A DNA stretch of 64,000 nucleotides from Corynebacterium sp. HMSC05H05 (GCF_001807265.1 NZ_KV788383.1:1-64000), one strand, 5' to 3'. Counted from the stretch's first letter, positions 9,828-18,891 are shown. Program-made: numbers and translations. Notes: generated by a model from the sequence alone, not told the origin.

Positions 9828-11666
9828 CTAGCGCTGATACAGCTTGTCAATGTCGTCCTGGAAACGCTGGAACACCACGTTGCGCTTGACCTTCATCGTC
9901 GGGGTCATCTCGTCGTGCTGCTCCGACAGGTCGCGATCCAGGATGCGGAACTTCTTAATCGCCTCGGTGCGCGAGACGGTGGCGTTGGCCAGGTTCACCG
10001 CGTCCTGGACCTCCGCGCGCAGCGCCGGGTCCTGGGCGAGCTCGGAAACCTTCTTGTTCGCCGGGATGTTGCGGTCGGCCTTCCAGCGCTTGAGCTCCTC
10101 CTCGTCCAGGGTGACCAGGACGCCGACGAACGGCTTGCCGTCGCCGACCACCAACGCGTTAGAGATCAGCGGGTCCTGGCGGATGATCTCCTCCATCGGG
10201 CCCGGCGAAATGTTCTTGCCGCCGGCGGTGACGATCAGGTCCTTCTTGCGGCCAGTGATGGAGACGTAGCCGTCCTCGTCCACCTCGCCCAAGTCGCCGG
10301 TGTTGAACCAGCCGTCCGTGAGCGCCTCCTCGGTGGCCGCCGGGTTGCGCCAGTACTTCTCAAACACGCCGGGGCCCTTGAACTCGATCTCGCCGTCGTC
10401 GTTGATGCGCACCGAGTAGCCGTTCACCGGCCGGCCCACGGTGCCGATCTTGTTGGCGTGCGCGTTGTTCACGCACGCCGCGGCGCAGGTCTCGGTCAGG
10501 CCGTAGCCCTCATAGACCGGCACGCCCATGCCGCGGAAGAAGTGCGACAGATCCGCGCTCATGGCGGACCCGCCGGTAATGCCGTACCAGACGGACCCGC
10601 CCATGGCCTCCTTGATCTTGCCGTAGACGACCTTGTCGTACAGCGCGCGCTTCGCCTTCTGCACCCGAGACGGGCCTTCATCGGTGTCCAGCGCCTTCGA
10701 GTACTCGATCGCGGCCTTCTCGGCCTCGAGGAACATGCGCTTGCCAATCGCGGAGCCGTCCGCGGCCTTGTTGTAGGCGCCCTCGCGCACCTTCTCAAAC
10801 ACGCGCGGCACGCCCACGACCAGGTTCGGGCGCACGCGCTGCAACTCCACCATCAGCGTCGAGGTGTCCGACCAGTGCGACTGCGTTGCGCCCGAGATCG
10901 TCCACGCCAGCGACACCGCGCGCGCCAACACGTGCGCCAGCGGCAAAAACGTCACCATGCGCTGGCCGGGGAAAGACACCGAGCCGATCTCGTTTTCCAG
11001 AAGCGCCCAGCACTGGTACGCCCAGTTGCCGTGGGAAATCTCCACACCCTTCGGCCGACCGGTGGTGCCGGAGGTGTAGACGATGGAGCCGAGGGTTTCG
11101 TGGCGGGTGGCGGCCACGCGTTCGTCGATAAGCGATTGCTCGACGTCGCGCCCCTCAAACTTCAGCGTCTCCACGCCCGCGGCGTTGAACTCGTAGATGC
11201 GCTCGAGCTTTGATGGGGAGTCCGCGAACTTCGGCTTGCCCGTCTCGTCCAGCAGGAACGGGCTCATCAGCTGGGTGTGGTCGCGCGTTTCGGTGAACGC
11301 GATTTTCGCGCCGGAATCCTCCAGGATCCACTGGATCTGGTGCATCGAACTCGACGGGTAAATCGGCACCGAGGCGGCGCCGGCGGCCCAGATGGCGAAG
11401 TCCACCAGCGACCACTCGTAGCGCGTCGACGACAAAATGGCCACGCGGTCCCCCGGCTCCACACCCGCGGCGATCAGGCCTTTTGCGACCTCGTAGACCT
11501 CCTCCAAAAACTCCGCCGCCGTGACCGAGACCCACTCGTAGTTGCGCGGCCGGTAGTACAGCACCAGGTGCGGGCTCTGCTCGCAGGTGCGAATCAGCCG
11601 ACTGAGGCACGTGTCGGTGTCTTTGAGCGTGAATCCAAGTTCCGTGGTGTGCGCGTTTGAAGGCAT
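9828..11666 (-). CDS. fadD15: Long-chain acyl-CoA synthetase (FadD15-like)
   Basis: A 612-residue adenylate-forming enzyme that activates long-chain fatty acids to acyl-CoA through an acyl-AMP. The AMP-binding motif is YTSGTTGRPKG; YEGYGLTETCAA, TGDLGEVDEDGYVSITGRKKD and a C-terminal Lys-containing region follow, as in FadD15-type enzymes. The ATG at 11666 is preferred over the in-frame GTG at 11678, because the GTG lies inside a TAGTGT box (11675-11680) that ends eight bases before this ATG, the spacing of a leaderless promoter. It is divergent from malQ with only 44 bases between the start codons. Confidence 0.9.
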   Translation of the reverse strand: MPSNAHTTELGFTLKDTDTCLSRLIRTCEQSPHLVLYYRPRNYEWVSVTAAEFLEEVYEVAKGLIAAGVEPGDRVAILSSTRYEWSLVDFAIWAAGAASVPIYPSSSMHQIQWILEDSGAKIAFTETRDHTQLMSPFLLDETGKPKFADSPSKLERIYEFNAAGVETLKFEGRDVEQSLIDERVAATRHETLGSIVYTSGTTGRPKGVEISHGNWAYQCWALLENEIGSVSFPGQRMVTFLPLAHVLARAVSLAWTISGATQSHWSDTSTLMVELQRVRPNLVVGVPRVFEKVREGAYNKAADGSAIGKRMFLEAEKAAIEYSKALDTDEGPSRVQKAKRALYDKVVYGKIKEAMGGSVWYGITGGSAMSADLSHFFRGMGVPVYEGYGLTETCAAACVNNAHANKIGTVGRPVNGYSVRINDDGEIEFKGPGVFEKYWRNPAATEEALTDGWFNTGDLGEVDEDGYVSITGRKKDLIVTAGGKNISPGPMEEIIRQDPLISNALVVGDGKPFVGVLVTLDEEELKRWKADRNIPANKKVSELAQDPALRAEVQDAVNLANATVSRTEAIKKFRILDRDLSEQHDEMTPTMKVKRNVVFQRFQDDIDKLYQR

Positions 11667-11674
11667 GGTGCCCA

Positions 11675-11703
11675 ACACTACCCCAGCGTGCGGGCCCTAG
11701 CTT
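11675..11703. promoter_or_regulatory. Divergent leaderless promoters of fadD and malQ
   Basis: Two -10 boxes face apart within 29 bases. TAGTGT (11675-11680, minus) is eight bases before the fadD ATG. TAGCTT (11698-11703, plus) is seven bases before the malQ ATG. Each -35 region must overlap the opposite promoter or gene start, so the two promoters probably interfere. Confidence 0.6.
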
Positions 11704-11710
11704 TGGCACA

Positions 11711-13861
11711 ATGCGTGGCGTGACCAACGCTCAACTGCTGCACGCCCTCGCCGAGTCCTATGGCTTCGGCACGTCCTACCGCGCCTCGAACGGGCTGCTC
11801 ACCGAGCCGCCCGCCGAGTCGTTTATCAAGCTGCTGCGAGCCTTGGGGCTTTCGCTTAACGACGAACCTTCGGACGAGGAACTCCAATTCCACCTCGACG
11901 CCCGCCGGGAGTTCTGGGCGACCAGGCCCATGCCGCCGTGTGTGGTGGCCACCGAGGGCGCGGAGAAACACTTCAACGTGCACGTCCACGACGGGCACTA
12001 CGCGCACTGCTGGATCCGGCTGGAAGACGGCTCCTCGCGCGACGCCTACCAGGACGAGAACTGGGCCGCGCCGTTTACCGCCACCGACGGTGTGGTGTGG
12101 GGCGAGGCCACGTTCCACGTGCCCGGCGACCTGCCCGCCGGCTACCACGAGCTGCACTTGGAGTCCGACAACTTGGACGAGGTCTGCCCGCTGATCGTGG
12201 TGCCGGCAACCTTGTCCACCACCGCCGAGGTTGTGCAGGACCCGGTGTGGGGTGTGATGGCGCAGCTGTACTCGGTGCGCTCGCTGGAGTCCTGGGGCAT
12301 CGGCGACTTCAACGACTTGGGCGCGATTGCCGAGGCGGTGGCGGCCGAGGGCGCGGACTACCTGTTGATCAACCCGGTGCACGCCGCCGAACCCGTCCCC
12401 CCGATCGAGGATTCGCCGTATCTGCCCACCTCCCGCCGGTTTATCAACCCGATCTACATCGCGGTGGAGCAGGTGCCGGAGTATGCGCTGTTGGACGAGG
12501 GGGACCGGGAGGACGTCGCAAAGCTTGCTGCCCCTTTGAAGGCGATGAACCACACCGCAGACCCCTTGGAGCGCGACCGGATCTTCGCCGCGAAGCTGGC
12601 GGCGCTGCGCACGCTGTTTTACCTCTCGGCCGCGGATGAGGCGCGCACGCGGGACTTCGAGCTGTTCTGCGACGTTGAAGGCGAGGGGCTGCGCCAGTTC
12701 GCCGAATGGTGCGCAGCAAAGGCGAGCGAGTCGGAGCACCACGGCGCGCCGCGGCACGCCGGCGAGGACCCGCACGAACTGGTGCAGTTCTACATGTGGC
12801 TGCAGTTCATCGCCGACGAGCAACGCCGCGTGGCGCAAGAGCGGGCGGTGGCGGCCGGGATGCGGCTGGGCATCATGACGGACCTGGCCGTGGGTATCCA
12901 CCCCGGCGGGGCTGATGCGGCGACGCTGCACGAGGTGCTGGTGCCGGATGCCTCGGTGGGCGCGCCGCCGGACCAGTACTCGCAGCAAGGCCAAGACTGG
13001 TCGCAGCCGCCTTGGAACCCGCAGCAGCTGGCTTCAGCCGGCTACGGGCCGTGGCGCGATTTGCTGCGCACGGTGCTGCGCCACTCCGGCGGGATCCGCG
13101 TCGACCACGTTTTGGGACTGTTCCGCCTGTTCTGGCTGCCGCGCATGGACACCCCGGCACACGGCGCGTACATGAACTACGACTTCGAGGCCATGGTCGG
13201 CGTGTTAGTGCTGGAGGCGCAGCGCGCCGGTGCCGTAGTGGTGGGCGAAGACTTAGGCACGTTCGAGCCGTGGGTCCAAGACGTGCTGCGCGACAAGGGC
13301 ATCCTCGGCACCTCCGTGCTGTGGTTCGAGTCCGTGCCGCCGGAGGCGCCGCGCCCGTCGCAGCAGTACCGCAACCTGGCGCTGACCGCCGTGGGCACCC
13401 ACGACCTGCCGCCCACCGCCGGGTACCTGGAGGGCGCGCACAACGCGCTGCGCCACAAGCTCGGGCTGGTCAAAGAATCGCTGGACGAGCTCAACGCCAC
13501 CGACGCCGTGTGGATCTCGCAGGTGCTCGCCGCGGCGCAGGCGGAGGGGGCGTTCGACAACTCCCCGCTCGCTGACGTGGACTTCCTCGACCGGGACCTC
13601 GGCGAGTACGACGACGTGGACGCCCTCGTCGAGGGGCTGACGCGGTTTATCGCCTCCACCCCGTCCGCGATGACGTGCACGAACCTGGTGGACATGGTGG
13701 GCGACACCCGCATTCAAAACCAGCCGGGCACCAACCGCGAGATGTACTCCAACTGGTGCATCCCGCTTTGCGACGCCTCCGGCACCCCCGTCCTCATCGA
13801 AGACCTGCCCGACGTTGCGCTGTTCGCGCGCATCGCCAAAGCGAGCGCTAGAGGGCGCTAA
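11711..13861 (+). CDS. malQ: 4-alpha-glucanotransferase (amylomaltase)
   Basis: A 716-residue GH77 enzyme that transfers maltodextrin chains between glucans, in maltose and glycogen metabolism. The N-terminal third is the extra domain found in long actinobacterial MalQ proteins; the catalytic barrel starts near residue 180 with GVMAQLYSVRS and GIGDFNDL. The region GGIRVDHVLGLFRLFWLP carries the nucleophile Asp, VVGEDLG the acid/base Glu, and VGTHDLPPTAGY the third carboxylate. The ATG at 11711 is chosen because TAGCTT stands seven bases upstream; a GTG three codons on is the alternative. The 3' end overlaps the convergent 46-residue gene by 14 bases. Confidence 0.92.
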   Translation: MRGVTNAQLLHALAESYGFGTSYRASNGLLTEPPAESFIKLLRALGLSLNDEPSDEELQFHLDARREFWATRPMPPCVVATEGAEKHFNVHVHDGHYAHCWIRLEDGSSRDAYQDENWAAPFTATDGVVWGEATFHVPGDLPAGYHELHLESDNLDEVCPLIVVPATLSTTAEVVQDPVWGVMAQLYSVRSLESWGIGDFNDLGAIAEAVAAEGADYLLINPVHAAEPVPPIEDSPYLPTSRRFINPIYIAVEQVPEYALLDEGDREDVAKLAAPLKAMNHTADPLERDRIFAAKLAALRTLFYLSAADEARTRDFELFCDVEGEGLRQFAEWCAAKASESEHHGAPRHAGEDPHELVQFYMWLQFIADEQRRVAQERAVAAGMRLGIMTDLAVGIHPGGADAATLHEVLVPDASVGAPPDQYSQQGQDWSQPPWNPQQLASAGYGPWRDLLRTVLRHSGGIRVDHVLGLFRLFWLPRMDTPAHGAYMNYDFEAMVGVLVLEAQRAGAVVVGEDLGTFEPWVQDVLRDKGILGTSVLWFESVPPEAPRPSQQYRNLALTAVGTHDLPPTAGYLEGAHNALRHKLGLVKESLDELNATDAVWISQVLAAAQAEGAFDNSPLADVDFLDRDLGEYDDVDALVEGLTRFIASTPSAMTCTNLVDMVGDTRIQNQPGTNREMYSNWCIPLCDASGTPVLIEDLPDVALFARIAKASARGR

Positions 13862-13988
13862 TAATTGCCGCGACGACCACGAGCGCGATGAGCACCCACA
13901 TCACCTGGGTCACCCGCGACTGCGGGTACTTGCGCTGCGGCTTGGGCAGCTTCTGGTCCTGCTTGCGCAGCTCTTCCGGGTTGGCCAT
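13848..13988 (-). CDS. Small single-span membrane protein (46 aa)
   Basis: A 46-residue protein. A basic, polar N-terminal half (residues 1-28, rich in K, Q and P) is followed by one hydrophobic helix (about 29-46) that reaches the C-terminus, so it looks like a tail-anchored or N-in membrane protein. The ATG is at 13988 and the stop at 13848, overlapping the end of malQ on the other strand. It is too small to recognise. The clear topology and its position suggest a real gene, though the start has no strong ribosome-binding site. Confidence 0.6.
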   Translation of the reverse strand: MANPEELRKQDQKLPKPQRKYPQSRVTQVMWVLIALVVVAAIISAL

Positions 13989-14012
13989 GGTGTGTAAGCC
14001 TAGCGCCGCGGG

Positions 14013-14177
14013 CTAGCGGCGGGAAAACAGGCGCGCGGCGGCCCGCCCGACGCCGTCGACAAGGCGCAGCAGCGCGTACCCTACCGCGGCGCATACCGGC
14101 GCGGCCACAGCGAGGATCGCGGGGACCTGCAGCCAAGGGCTTAGGCCCATCATCCAGCCGAAGAGAGCGCTGCTCAT
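14013..14177 (-). CDS. Small membrane protein coupled to the serine protease (54 aa)
   Basis: A 54-residue protein with an N-terminal amphipathic stretch, one transmembrane helix (about residues 18-38) and a basic tail ending in RLFSRR, predicting a cytoplasmic C-terminus. Its ATG overlaps the protease stop codon by one base (TGATG at 14175-14179), so it is almost certainly translated with the protease. Its helix (ending AAVGYALL) loosely echoes the protease's C-terminal helix (ending AVGYAMG). The function is unknown; a partner or anchor for the protease is an inference from coupling only. Confidence 0.65.
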   Translation of the reverse strand: MSSALFGWMMGLSPWLQVPAILAVAAPVCAAVGYALLRLVDGVGRAAARLFSRR

Positions 14178-15400
14178 CAGATCAGGCCCATCGCGTAGCC
14201 GACCGCCGGCACGAGCGCCGCAACGGCGGCCACGACGCCGAGGGTGATCAGCAGCGCCTTGGCGATGTTGTTGTCGCGCGGCTCCTCCGCGGTGCCCTCG
14301 CTGCTTTGCGCCTCATCTCCCGTCGTGGCCTCAGGCGTGACGACGGGCGCCTCACTCGGCACACTCGACGGGGTGGCCGCCCCGACCGGAATCGGCCGTT
14401 GCAACGTGGCGGCCGGGATGATCACGGACTTTGAGGTCGGCCCAGAGATGTGGATGGAGTTGCCCGACACGGAGGTCACAGCAGGCGACGGCTCACGCTT
14501 CGGCTCCAGCGACGCCCCCGGCGCCTCCGCGGCAGGCTTCAGGTCTCGCGTGACCTCCGCGACGGGGTTCACCACGGTGCTGCGCACCGGAGAAGGCACC
14601 GCCGGCGTGGTCGTCGTCTTCGCGGCCGACGCACCGTAGTGGGAACGGAGGAAGGCGTCGATGCGGGAGTCGTCGTAAAGCGCACCGCTTTGCAGGGAGC
14701 TGGCGCGCTCGAAGCCGACCACCTCGTCGCCGCGCTCGTCCACCAGCGCGTTCGCCCCGGACATCACGCCGACGAGCCCGCGGCCCGGCGCGTAGACGGG
14801 CCCGCCGGAGTCGCCGTAGTCCGGTATGCCGGGGGCGTCGAAGTAGATGGTTTTCTCAATCATGCCCACGAACGGCCCGCAGGCGGCGTCGGTGGTGCCG
14901 CCGTGGGAGGCGTAGCCGTGGTAGCAGAGGGTCTCGCCGGGTTCGAGGTCCTGGATGGGCACGTATTCGCCGCCGTAGGGGTTTCCGCCGACCTCGACGC
15001 CGTTGAACCAGTAGATCACCGCCCAGTCGTTGACGTTGGAGGCGCCGTAGTAGGCGGCGGCCGGGTAGATCATGCCGGCTGGGGTGGACATTTCGCGGCC
15101 CTTGCTGTCGGCGAGGTAGACCAGCGAGCCGGTTTGCCACCCGTATTGGCCGTTGTCGGCGCAGTGCCCGGCTGTGTAGCTGCGGCGCTGCGCGGGGTCG
15201 TTGTAGCCGATGGTGCAGGCGGTGAGGTTGTCGTCGCCGAGGTTGTCCACGAACATGCGGGCGCCTTGCTTCACGACGAGACGTTCCGCCGCCGGCGCCG
15301 TATCCCCCACCACGAGACCGGACGCTGCCAGCGCGGACGCCGCGGCGAACGCAGCAACGCGTGCGCCCATGCGGGGACATCGCACAGTTGCGTTCGCCAT
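14177..15400 (-). CDS. Membrane-anchored trypsin-like serine protease
   Basis: A 407-residue chymotrypsin-fold protease. An N-terminal signal peptide or signal anchor (about 12-35) leads to a catalytic domain with an apparently complete triad: His79 in TAGHC, Asp125 in VNDWAVI and Ser198 in GDSGGP. Cysteine pairs near 62/80 and 159/174 could form disulfides outside the membrane. A Pro/Ser/Thr-rich linker (about 275-370) spans the wall, and a C-terminal helix (about 378-403) anchors the protein. The ATG at 15400 has a good ribosome-binding site (AAGGA); the longer GTG frame was rejected. A candidate -10 box TACAGT lies about 45 bases upstream. Substrate unknown. Confidence 0.85.
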   Translation of the reverse strand: MANATVRCPRMGARVAAFAAASALAASGLVVGDTAPAAERLVVKQGARMFVDNLGDDNLTACTIGYNDPAQRRSYTAGHCADNGQYGWQTGSLVYLADSKGREMSTPAGMIYPAAAYYGASNVNDWAVIYWFNGVEVGGNPYGGEYVPIQDLEPGETLCYHGYASHGGTTDAACGPFVGMIEKTIYFDAPGIPDYGDSGGPVYAPGRGLVGVMSGANALVDERGDEVVGFERASSLQSGALYDDSRIDAFLRSHYGASAAKTTTTPAVPSPVRSTVVNPVAEVTRDLKPAAEAPGASLEPKREPSPAVTSVSGNSIHISGPTSKSVIIPAATLQRPIPVGAATPSSVPSEAPVVTPEATTGDEAQSSEGTAEEPRDNNIAKALLITLGVVAAVAALVPAVGYAMGLI

Positions 15401-15463
15401 ACAGCTTTCCTTGTCTTGTCTTTTAAAGGTTTCCCCGGAACTGTACAGCACGAACCCGCGGAA

Positions 15464-17419
15464 TTACACGTCTGTGCCTGCGAGCCCGCGGCGCTCAAGC
15501 AGCGGGCGGGTGTCCTTGTCGCGGCCGCGGAAGGCGCGGTAGGCCTCCGCGTAGTCGCGCGAGGAGCCCTTGGACAGGATCGTCTCGCGGAACTTCGCGC
15601 CCGTTTGCCGGTTGATACCCTCCTCGGCGACGAGCTGGTAGCCGTCCGCGTCGAGTGCCTCAGCCCACAGGTAGGAGTAGTAGCCCGCGGAGTAGCCGCC
15701 GGCGAAGATGTGGTTGAACCAGGTGGAGCGGTAGCGCGGCTCCAGCCCCTCGACGTTCAGTCCGAGCTCGCGCAGGACGTTTTCTTCGAAGGCGTCGATA
15801 TCCGACGGGATGTCGCCGGCAAGCGAGTGCCACGCAAGGTCGATCGCGCTCGCCGCAAGGTACTCGGCGGTGGTGAAACCCTGGCCGAACTGGCGCGAGG
15901 CCTCCATCGCCTGCAGAAGTGGCGCCGGGATGACCTCGCCGGTGTCCACGTGGCGCGCGTAGTTGCGGGCAATCTCCGGGGCGAAGGCGTAGTTCTCGTT
16001 GATCTGGGAGGGGAACTCCACCCAGTCGCGGGGGACGTTGGTGCCGGAGTGCGACGGGTAGCGCACGTCGGAGAGCAGGCCGTGCAGGGCGTGGCCGAAC
16101 TCGTGGAACAGGGTGGTCACCTCGTCGATGGTGAGCAGGTTGGAACTGATCGACATGACGTTGACCACCACCGGCTTCGTCCCGGCGAGGTGTGACTGGT
16201 CCACAAAGGAGCTCATCCAGGCGCCGCCGCGCTTGGACGGGCGGGCGTTGTAGTCCGTGAGCAACAGCCCGATGCCGGTGCCGTCTTCCTCCTTGACCTC
16301 CCACACGTCCACGTCCTCGCGGTAGCCGGCCAAATCCTCGCGCTTTTCCACCGTGATGCCGTAGAGCAGGTTCGCGGCGTAGAAGACGCCGTCGGTGAGC
16401 ACCTGCTCGAGCGGGAAGTACTTGCGCAGCTCCGCCTCGTCGATGCCGAGTTCTTCCTCGCGGCGCTTGGCTTGCCAGTACGGCCAGTCCGCGCCGCCCA
16501 GCTCCTCGCCGGCCAGCTCGCCGGCGAGCTTGCGCTCGGCCTCGGCGTTGGCGGCCGCCGCCGGTGCCAAGTCCGAGATGAGCTGGCGCGCGGCGGCTGC
16601 GGTGCCGGCGGTTTCCTCCGCGATGACGTAGTCGGCGTGCGTGTCAAAGCCGAGCAACTTCGCGCGCTCCTGGCGCAGCTTCACGGACTCCAGCACGATG
16701 TCCGGGTTGGTGTCGCGGCCGCGGGCGCGGGAGGCGTCGAAAAGCTTGTGGCGCGCAGAAGAGGTGTCCAGCTCCGACTGCAGCGCCTGGGTGGTGGGCA
16801 GCTCGATCGGCACGACGTAGCGGCCGCCGTCCTCGTACGCGGCCAGCTGGTCGTCCGACAGTCCGGCGAGCTCCTCGCGCGAAAACTCCACCGCGAGCTT
16901 CTTCGTGTCCGCGAGCAGGTTGCGGCCGAAGCGCTCCGACAGCTCAGACAAACGCTGGTTGATCTCCTGCAGGCGGGACTTTCCGGCGGCGTTAAGGTCG
17001 GCGCCGCGGCGGGTGAAGCGGCGCAACAGCTCATCGTGAAGCCGCTGCGACTCGGCATCCGCCGGCACGTCGACGTCCTTGATGCGCTGGTAGAGCGCGT
17101 CGTTCTGGTAGATCGAGTCCACGTGCGCCGACAGCTTCGGCACGATGCGGTCGGCCACCGCGTCGAACTCGTCGGTGGCGTCGGTGCCCTGCAGGTTGAA
17201 GAACCAGGACATCACCCGGTCCAAGTCTTGGCCGGCCAGCTCGAAGGCTTCGACGGTGTTTTCCCACGTCGGCGCGTCTGTGGTGGTGATCTCGGCGATT
17301 TCCGCGGCGTGGCGCTTCAGCGCCTCTTCAAACGCGGGCTCCACGTGCTCGAGGCGGATCGCGGCGAAGTCCGGCAGGTTGTACGGCAGGGTCGAGGGGG
17401 TCAGAAGCGGGTTTGTCAT
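15464..17419 (-). CDS. dcp: M3 family peptidyl-dipeptidase
   Basis: A 651-residue M3 zinc metallopeptidase of the Dcp/oligopeptidase A group, which removes dipeptides from, or cleaves, short peptides in the cytoplasm. The zinc site HEFGHALHGLL lies near residue 438, followed by the conserved SGTNVPRDWVEFPSQ segment carrying the third ligand region. There is no signal peptide. The start ATG at 17419 follows a TACACT box by seven bases (17427-17432, minus strand), so the mRNA is probably leaderless. The promoter is divergent with that of the esterase-like gene. Confidence 0.92.
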   Translation of the reverse strand: MTNPLLTPSTLPYNLPDFAAIRLEHVEPAFEEALKRHAAEIAEITTTDAPTWENTVEAFELAGQDLDRVMSWFFNLQGTDATDEFDAVADRIVPKLSAHVDSIYQNDALYQRIKDVDVPADAESQRLHDELLRRFTRRGADLNAAGKSRLQEINQRLSELSERFGRNLLADTKKLAVEFSREELAGLSDDQLAAYEDGGRYVVPIELPTTQALQSELDTSSARHKLFDASRARGRDTNPDIVLESVKLRQERAKLLGFDTHADYVIAEETAGTAAAARQLISDLAPAAAANAEAERKLAGELAGEELGGADWPYWQAKRREEELGIDEAELRKYFPLEQVLTDGVFYAANLLYGITVEKREDLAGYREDVDVWEVKEEDGTGIGLLLTDYNARPSKRGGAWMSSFVDQSHLAGTKPVVVNVMSISSNLLTIDEVTTLFHEFGHALHGLLSDVRYPSHSGTNVPRDWVEFPSQINENYAFAPEIARNYARHVDTGEVIPAPLLQAMEASRQFGQGFTTAEYLAASAIDLAWHSLAGDIPSDIDAFEENVLRELGLNVEGLEPRYRSTWFNHIFAGGYSAGYYSYLWAEALDADGYQLVAEEGINRQTGAKFRETILSKGSSRDYAEAYRAFRGRDKDTRPLLERRGLAGTDV

Positions 17420-17426
17420 GGCGGTC

Positions 17427-17444
17427 AGTGTATGCGGATACGAT
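17427..17444. promoter_or_regulatory. Back-to-back leaderless promoters (dcp / esterase-like)
   Basis: TACACT (17427-17432, minus) lies seven bases before the dcp ATG; TACGAT (17439-17444, plus) lies seven bases before the ATG at 17452. Only 32 bases separate the two start codons, so each -35 element would have to lie in the opposite gene. Confidence 0.6.
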
Positions 17445-17451
17445 CTGCCGC

Positions 17452-18225
17452 ATGGGTGAAACGGAAATCACATGTGCGGCCGGCACCATCGTGGGCACTG
17501 TCCGCGATAACGCGAGGCTTTTCGGCGCCATCCCGTTTATCGCCGAGTCCCGCCCCTTCGACGACCCGGTGGCCTTAAAGCAGGGATTGCTTCTCGACGC
17601 CACCGCGCCGCACCCGAACGCCCTTTCCATCAGTGCCCCGCTCGGCGCGCGCCCGGGCACGGATTGCCCGGTGGTGGTGTGGTTATCCAAGCCGGCCGAG
17701 CTGGGCGAAGGATTCGTCCACGTGCATGTGCCCCACCGCGACGGCTTCGAAGGCTTCCTCCCGTTCGCCGCCGACGCCATCGGGCACTTCCGCGGCGTGG
17801 CGGACGTCAAGCTCGCGTTGCGCTGGATCCAGCGCAACATCGAAGCGTTCGGCGGCGATCCCACCAACGTCACCGTCGTCGGCGCCGGCGAGGAGGCGGC
17901 CGTTGCGCTGTGGCTGTGCCGGCGCGACCACTACGCCGGCGAATTCCGCCGCGTGTGGGCCGCCAGCCCCGTCTTCCCGCGCGCGCCGTACGCCAAGCGC
18001 AAGTGGATCGTGCGCTACCTGCTGTCCACGCCGCTGACGCGCGACTCGCTCAACGAGTTGGCGGAACATCGGCCGGCGAGGGTGGGGCGGAGCTACCGTC
18101 GATACGCAAAGTGCTTCGGACCGCTGGGCCCGCAGCCCCACGACGCCTCCGAGCTCGCCGAGCTCGCCCACATCCGCGTCGAAGACGCGCTGGACCCCGG
18201 CGCGATCGCCCAGTTCGCCCGCTAG
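17452..18225 (+). CDS. Degenerate type-B carboxylesterase-like protein (probable pseudoenzyme)
   Basis: A 257-residue protein related to type-B carboxylesterases. RLFGAIPFI (about 22-30) matches the family's FxGIPYA signature, and LRWIQRNIEAFGGDPTNVTVVG (123-144) matches the strongly conserved segment before the nucleophile. There, the expected GESAG elbow is replaced by GAGEE (144-148), so the catalytic serine is missing. The protein is also about half the usual length of 480-550 residues, ending soon after the elbow region. The frame is intact and has its own leaderless-type promoter, so it is not an obvious decayed gene. It probably has a non-catalytic role, or none that is hydrolytic. Confidence 0.75.
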   Translation: MGETEITCAAGTIVGTVRDNARLFGAIPFIAESRPFDDPVALKQGLLLDATAPHPNALSISAPLGARPGTDCPVVVWLSKPAELGEGFVHVHVPHRDGFEGFLPFAADAIGHFRGVADVKLALRWIQRNIEAFGGDPTNVTVVGAGEEAAVALWLCRRDHYAGEFRRVWAASPVFPRAPYAKRKWIVRYLLSTPLTRDSLNELAEHRPARVGRSYRRYAKCFGPLGPQPHDASELAELAHIRVEDALDPGAIAQFAR

Positions 18226-18818
18226 TTATTCAGGTTGCCCTTGAAGGTGACGTTGCCGATGGTGAACTCCGCGTCCCACAGGTTTCCGGTGGTCACGTCA
18301 AAGGGGTACTTCGCGTTCACGGTCGCGCCCGGGCCCAGCGGGCGGTCCAGGCCCACAATGTCCACGCCGGCCTCCTCCGCGACGGGGACGAACTTCGCGT
18401 CCTTCATGTCCGGGTTGGAGGTGGAGTTGACGTTGTAGCGCAGCGTCGGCTCGAGCGCGTCCTCCGGCAGCGGCGCGTCCGACTCGTTGGTGATCGCCAC
18501 CACAACAACCGAGCCGCCGTTGGGCGCGTACGAAGTGCCCTGCCACTTGTAGGAGAGCTCCATCGCCGGGTCCTCCACCCGCTCGCCGTTGGTTTTGTCG
18601 CTGACCAACGGGTCCGCCTCGTTGACCTCGAAGGGCTTGCGCTGCACACCGATGCGGTCGTCCGCCTGGCCCTGCGGAGCGTCCTCCGCGGCGGTGACCT
18701 GGGTGGAGCTGATGGTGTCCTCCCCCATCTCGGCGTCCGCGCAGGCGGAAAGCGCCAAGGCGGCTGCCAGGGCTGCGGCGGTCAGTGCGGCCTTGGGGCG
18801 GCGGGTGCGGTGGGACAT
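18222..18818 (-). CDS. Putative secreted lipoprotein
   Basis: A 198-residue protein with a lipoprotein signal peptide: basic start RTRRPK, hydrophobic stretch 11-23, and lipobox LSAC with the modified cysteine at residue 26. The mature part has an acidic, Gln/Ala-rich linker and a beta-rich domain (about 75-198) with NGGSVVVVAITNESD, reminiscent of DUF4352/immunoglobulin-like extracytoplasmic modules. A purine-rich ribosome-binding site (GAAGAAGAGG) precedes the ATG. The 3' end overlaps the convergent esterase-like gene by four bases. Function unknown. Confidence 0.8.
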   Translation of the reverse strand: MSHRTRRPKAALTAAALAAALALSACADAEMGEDTISSTQVTAAEDAPQGQADDRIGVQRKPFEVNEADPLVSDKTNGERVEDPAMELSYKWQGTSYAPNGGSVVVVAITNESDAPLPEDALEPTLRYNVNSTSNPDMKDAKFVPVAEEAGVDIVGLDRPLGPGATVNAKYPFDVTTGNLWDAEFTIGNVTFKGNLNN

Positions 18819-18891
18819 GTGCGCCTCTTCTTCTTAGGGGTGGTTTCAACAGTTCTGCCCCACTTTACAGCCCTAGTAGGGTGTCGAAATT

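Noticed and set aside
9492..11213. Plus-strand 573-residue open frame opposite fadD
   Set aside because: Shadow of the acyl-CoA synthetase on the other strand; no recognisable motif and no start signal.
11667..11678. GTG start of fadD at 11678
   Set aside because: The GTG is part of the TAGTGT -10 box that lies eight bases before the ATG at 11666.
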